Assembly (NCBI GenBank): GCA_900551675.1
Contig: URXH01000047.1
Span: forward strand, 1 to 14,352
Length of the DNA stretch: 14,352 nucleotides
Source: an uncultured bacterium
Lineage (GTDB): Bacteria > Cyanobacteriota > Vampirovibrionia > Gastranaerophilales > Gastranaerophilaceae
Direction: 5' to 3'
The notes beneath the pieces are model-generated. The model was not told the DNA's origin. It worked only from the letters and a program-made list of their open reading frames with translations, and searched no databases. Of the stretch, positions 14,181 through 14,352 are shown in pieces (position 1 is the first letter of the stretch; each line of letters opens with the position of its first letter). Position numbers and translations under genes: made by a program.

Positions 14181-14352
14181 TTATGCTTTATCTTCTTTTT
14201 TGTCTTTATGTTCTTCTATTTTTTCAGCAACTTTTTCTTTAACATCTTTTGCTTTTTCTTTAATGTCTTCTTTTACTTCGTGCGCTTTTTCTTTTACTTT
14301 TTCAGCTCCTTCTTTAATATTTTCTTTCATATCATACATTAAATCTGTTCTT
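14181..14352 (-). CDS. Partial charged Lys/Glu protein with LEA-like 11-residue repeats (C-terminal end)
   Basis: The frame is open from the right edge to a TAA at 14181-14183, showing the last 56 residues. An internal ATG gives the segment MKENIKEGAEKV; whether the gene starts there or at another upstream ATG (Met-Tyr-Asp) or beyond the window cannot be seen. No convincing Shine-Dalgarno precedes the internal ATGs. From the Lys after that internal Met the sequence has an 11-residue rhythm: KENIKEGAEKV, KEKAHEVKEDI, KEKAKDVKEKV, then a Lys/Glu/Asp tail. This pattern is like group-3 LEA proteins: an amphipathic, largely disordered-in-water helix with no catalytic residues. LEA-like proteins protect membranes or proteins under drying or osmotic stress; that role here is inference. 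It is convergent with the efflux operon. A YtxH-like or other coiled-coil stress protein is the main alternative. Confidence 0.7.
   Translation of the reverse strand, partial: RTDLMYDMKENIKEGAEKVKEKAHEVKEDIKEKAKDVKEKVAEKIEEHKDKKEDKA

Noticed and set aside
14183..14352. Long C/T-rich tract that could be a low-complexity repeat or triplex-forming DNA
   Set aside because: It is explained by Lys and Glu codons (AAA, GAA) of the minus-strand LEA-like gene.
1..14352. tRNA, rRNA, CRISPR array, insertion sequence or phage module
   Set aside because: Reading both strands showed no cloverleaf, no regularly spaced repeats, no transposase or integrase motifs, and no attachment-site duplication.

Overview
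The window is AT-rich, densely coded bacterial DNA from a Gram-negative (diderm) cell: it encodes a complete tripartite RND efflux pump with an outer-membrane TolC-type channel and a Sec-exported periplasmic protein. The AT-richness, the lineage-restricted membrane proteins carrying short F-x-(G/A) motifs (FTAN, FSGK), and a SulP transporter of the cyanobacterial BicA type suggest a non-photosynthetic relative of Cyanobacteria (Melainabacteria/Vampirovibrionia, e.g. gut Gastranaerophilales). That assignment is inference from sequence style and is not proven; there is no rRNA or other marker in the window.

Left part, all on the minus strand (about 1-4930). Reading in transcription order, a small single-pass membrane protein (4930-4622) ends in a textbook hairpin terminator (4586-4614). 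After it comes an NAD-biosynthesis pair, nadB (4481-2865) and nadC (2875-2045), overlapping by 11 bases; together they carry out the first and last steps of the L-aspartate-to-NaMN route, while nadA is not in the window. A 186-base gap with a locally GC-richer patch and a bulged hairpin follows. Then come two translationally coupled unknown membrane proteins (1858-1046 and 1046-87) that look like divergent paralogues, closed by another hairpin terminator (25-57).

Middle part, plus strand (5124-8066). A divergent intergenic region (4931-5123) holds two interleaved promoter candidates facing opposite ways. It drives an orphan NarL/LuxR-type response regulator. Next are a SulP/STAS anion transporter whose key motif resembles the Na+-coupled bicarbonate transporter BicA, and a secreted ankyrin-repeat protein.

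Right part, plus strand (8181-14123). An RND efflux operon in the order membrane-fusion protein, AcrB-like proton antiporter, TolC-like outer-membrane factor, with gaps of 12 and 6 bases, is preceded by a TTGACA-containing promoter. A long hairpin with a duplicated 3' arm follows. The window then ends inside a minus-strand gene encoding a highly charged Lys/Glu protein with 11-residue LEA-like repeats.

No tRNA, rRNA, CRISPR array, insertion sequence, phage gene or origin was recognised. No stretch over 300 bases lacks a gene. The least explained parts are the paralogous membrane pair, the 1859-2044 patch, the 14127-14173 hairpin and repeat, and the LEA-like partial gene.
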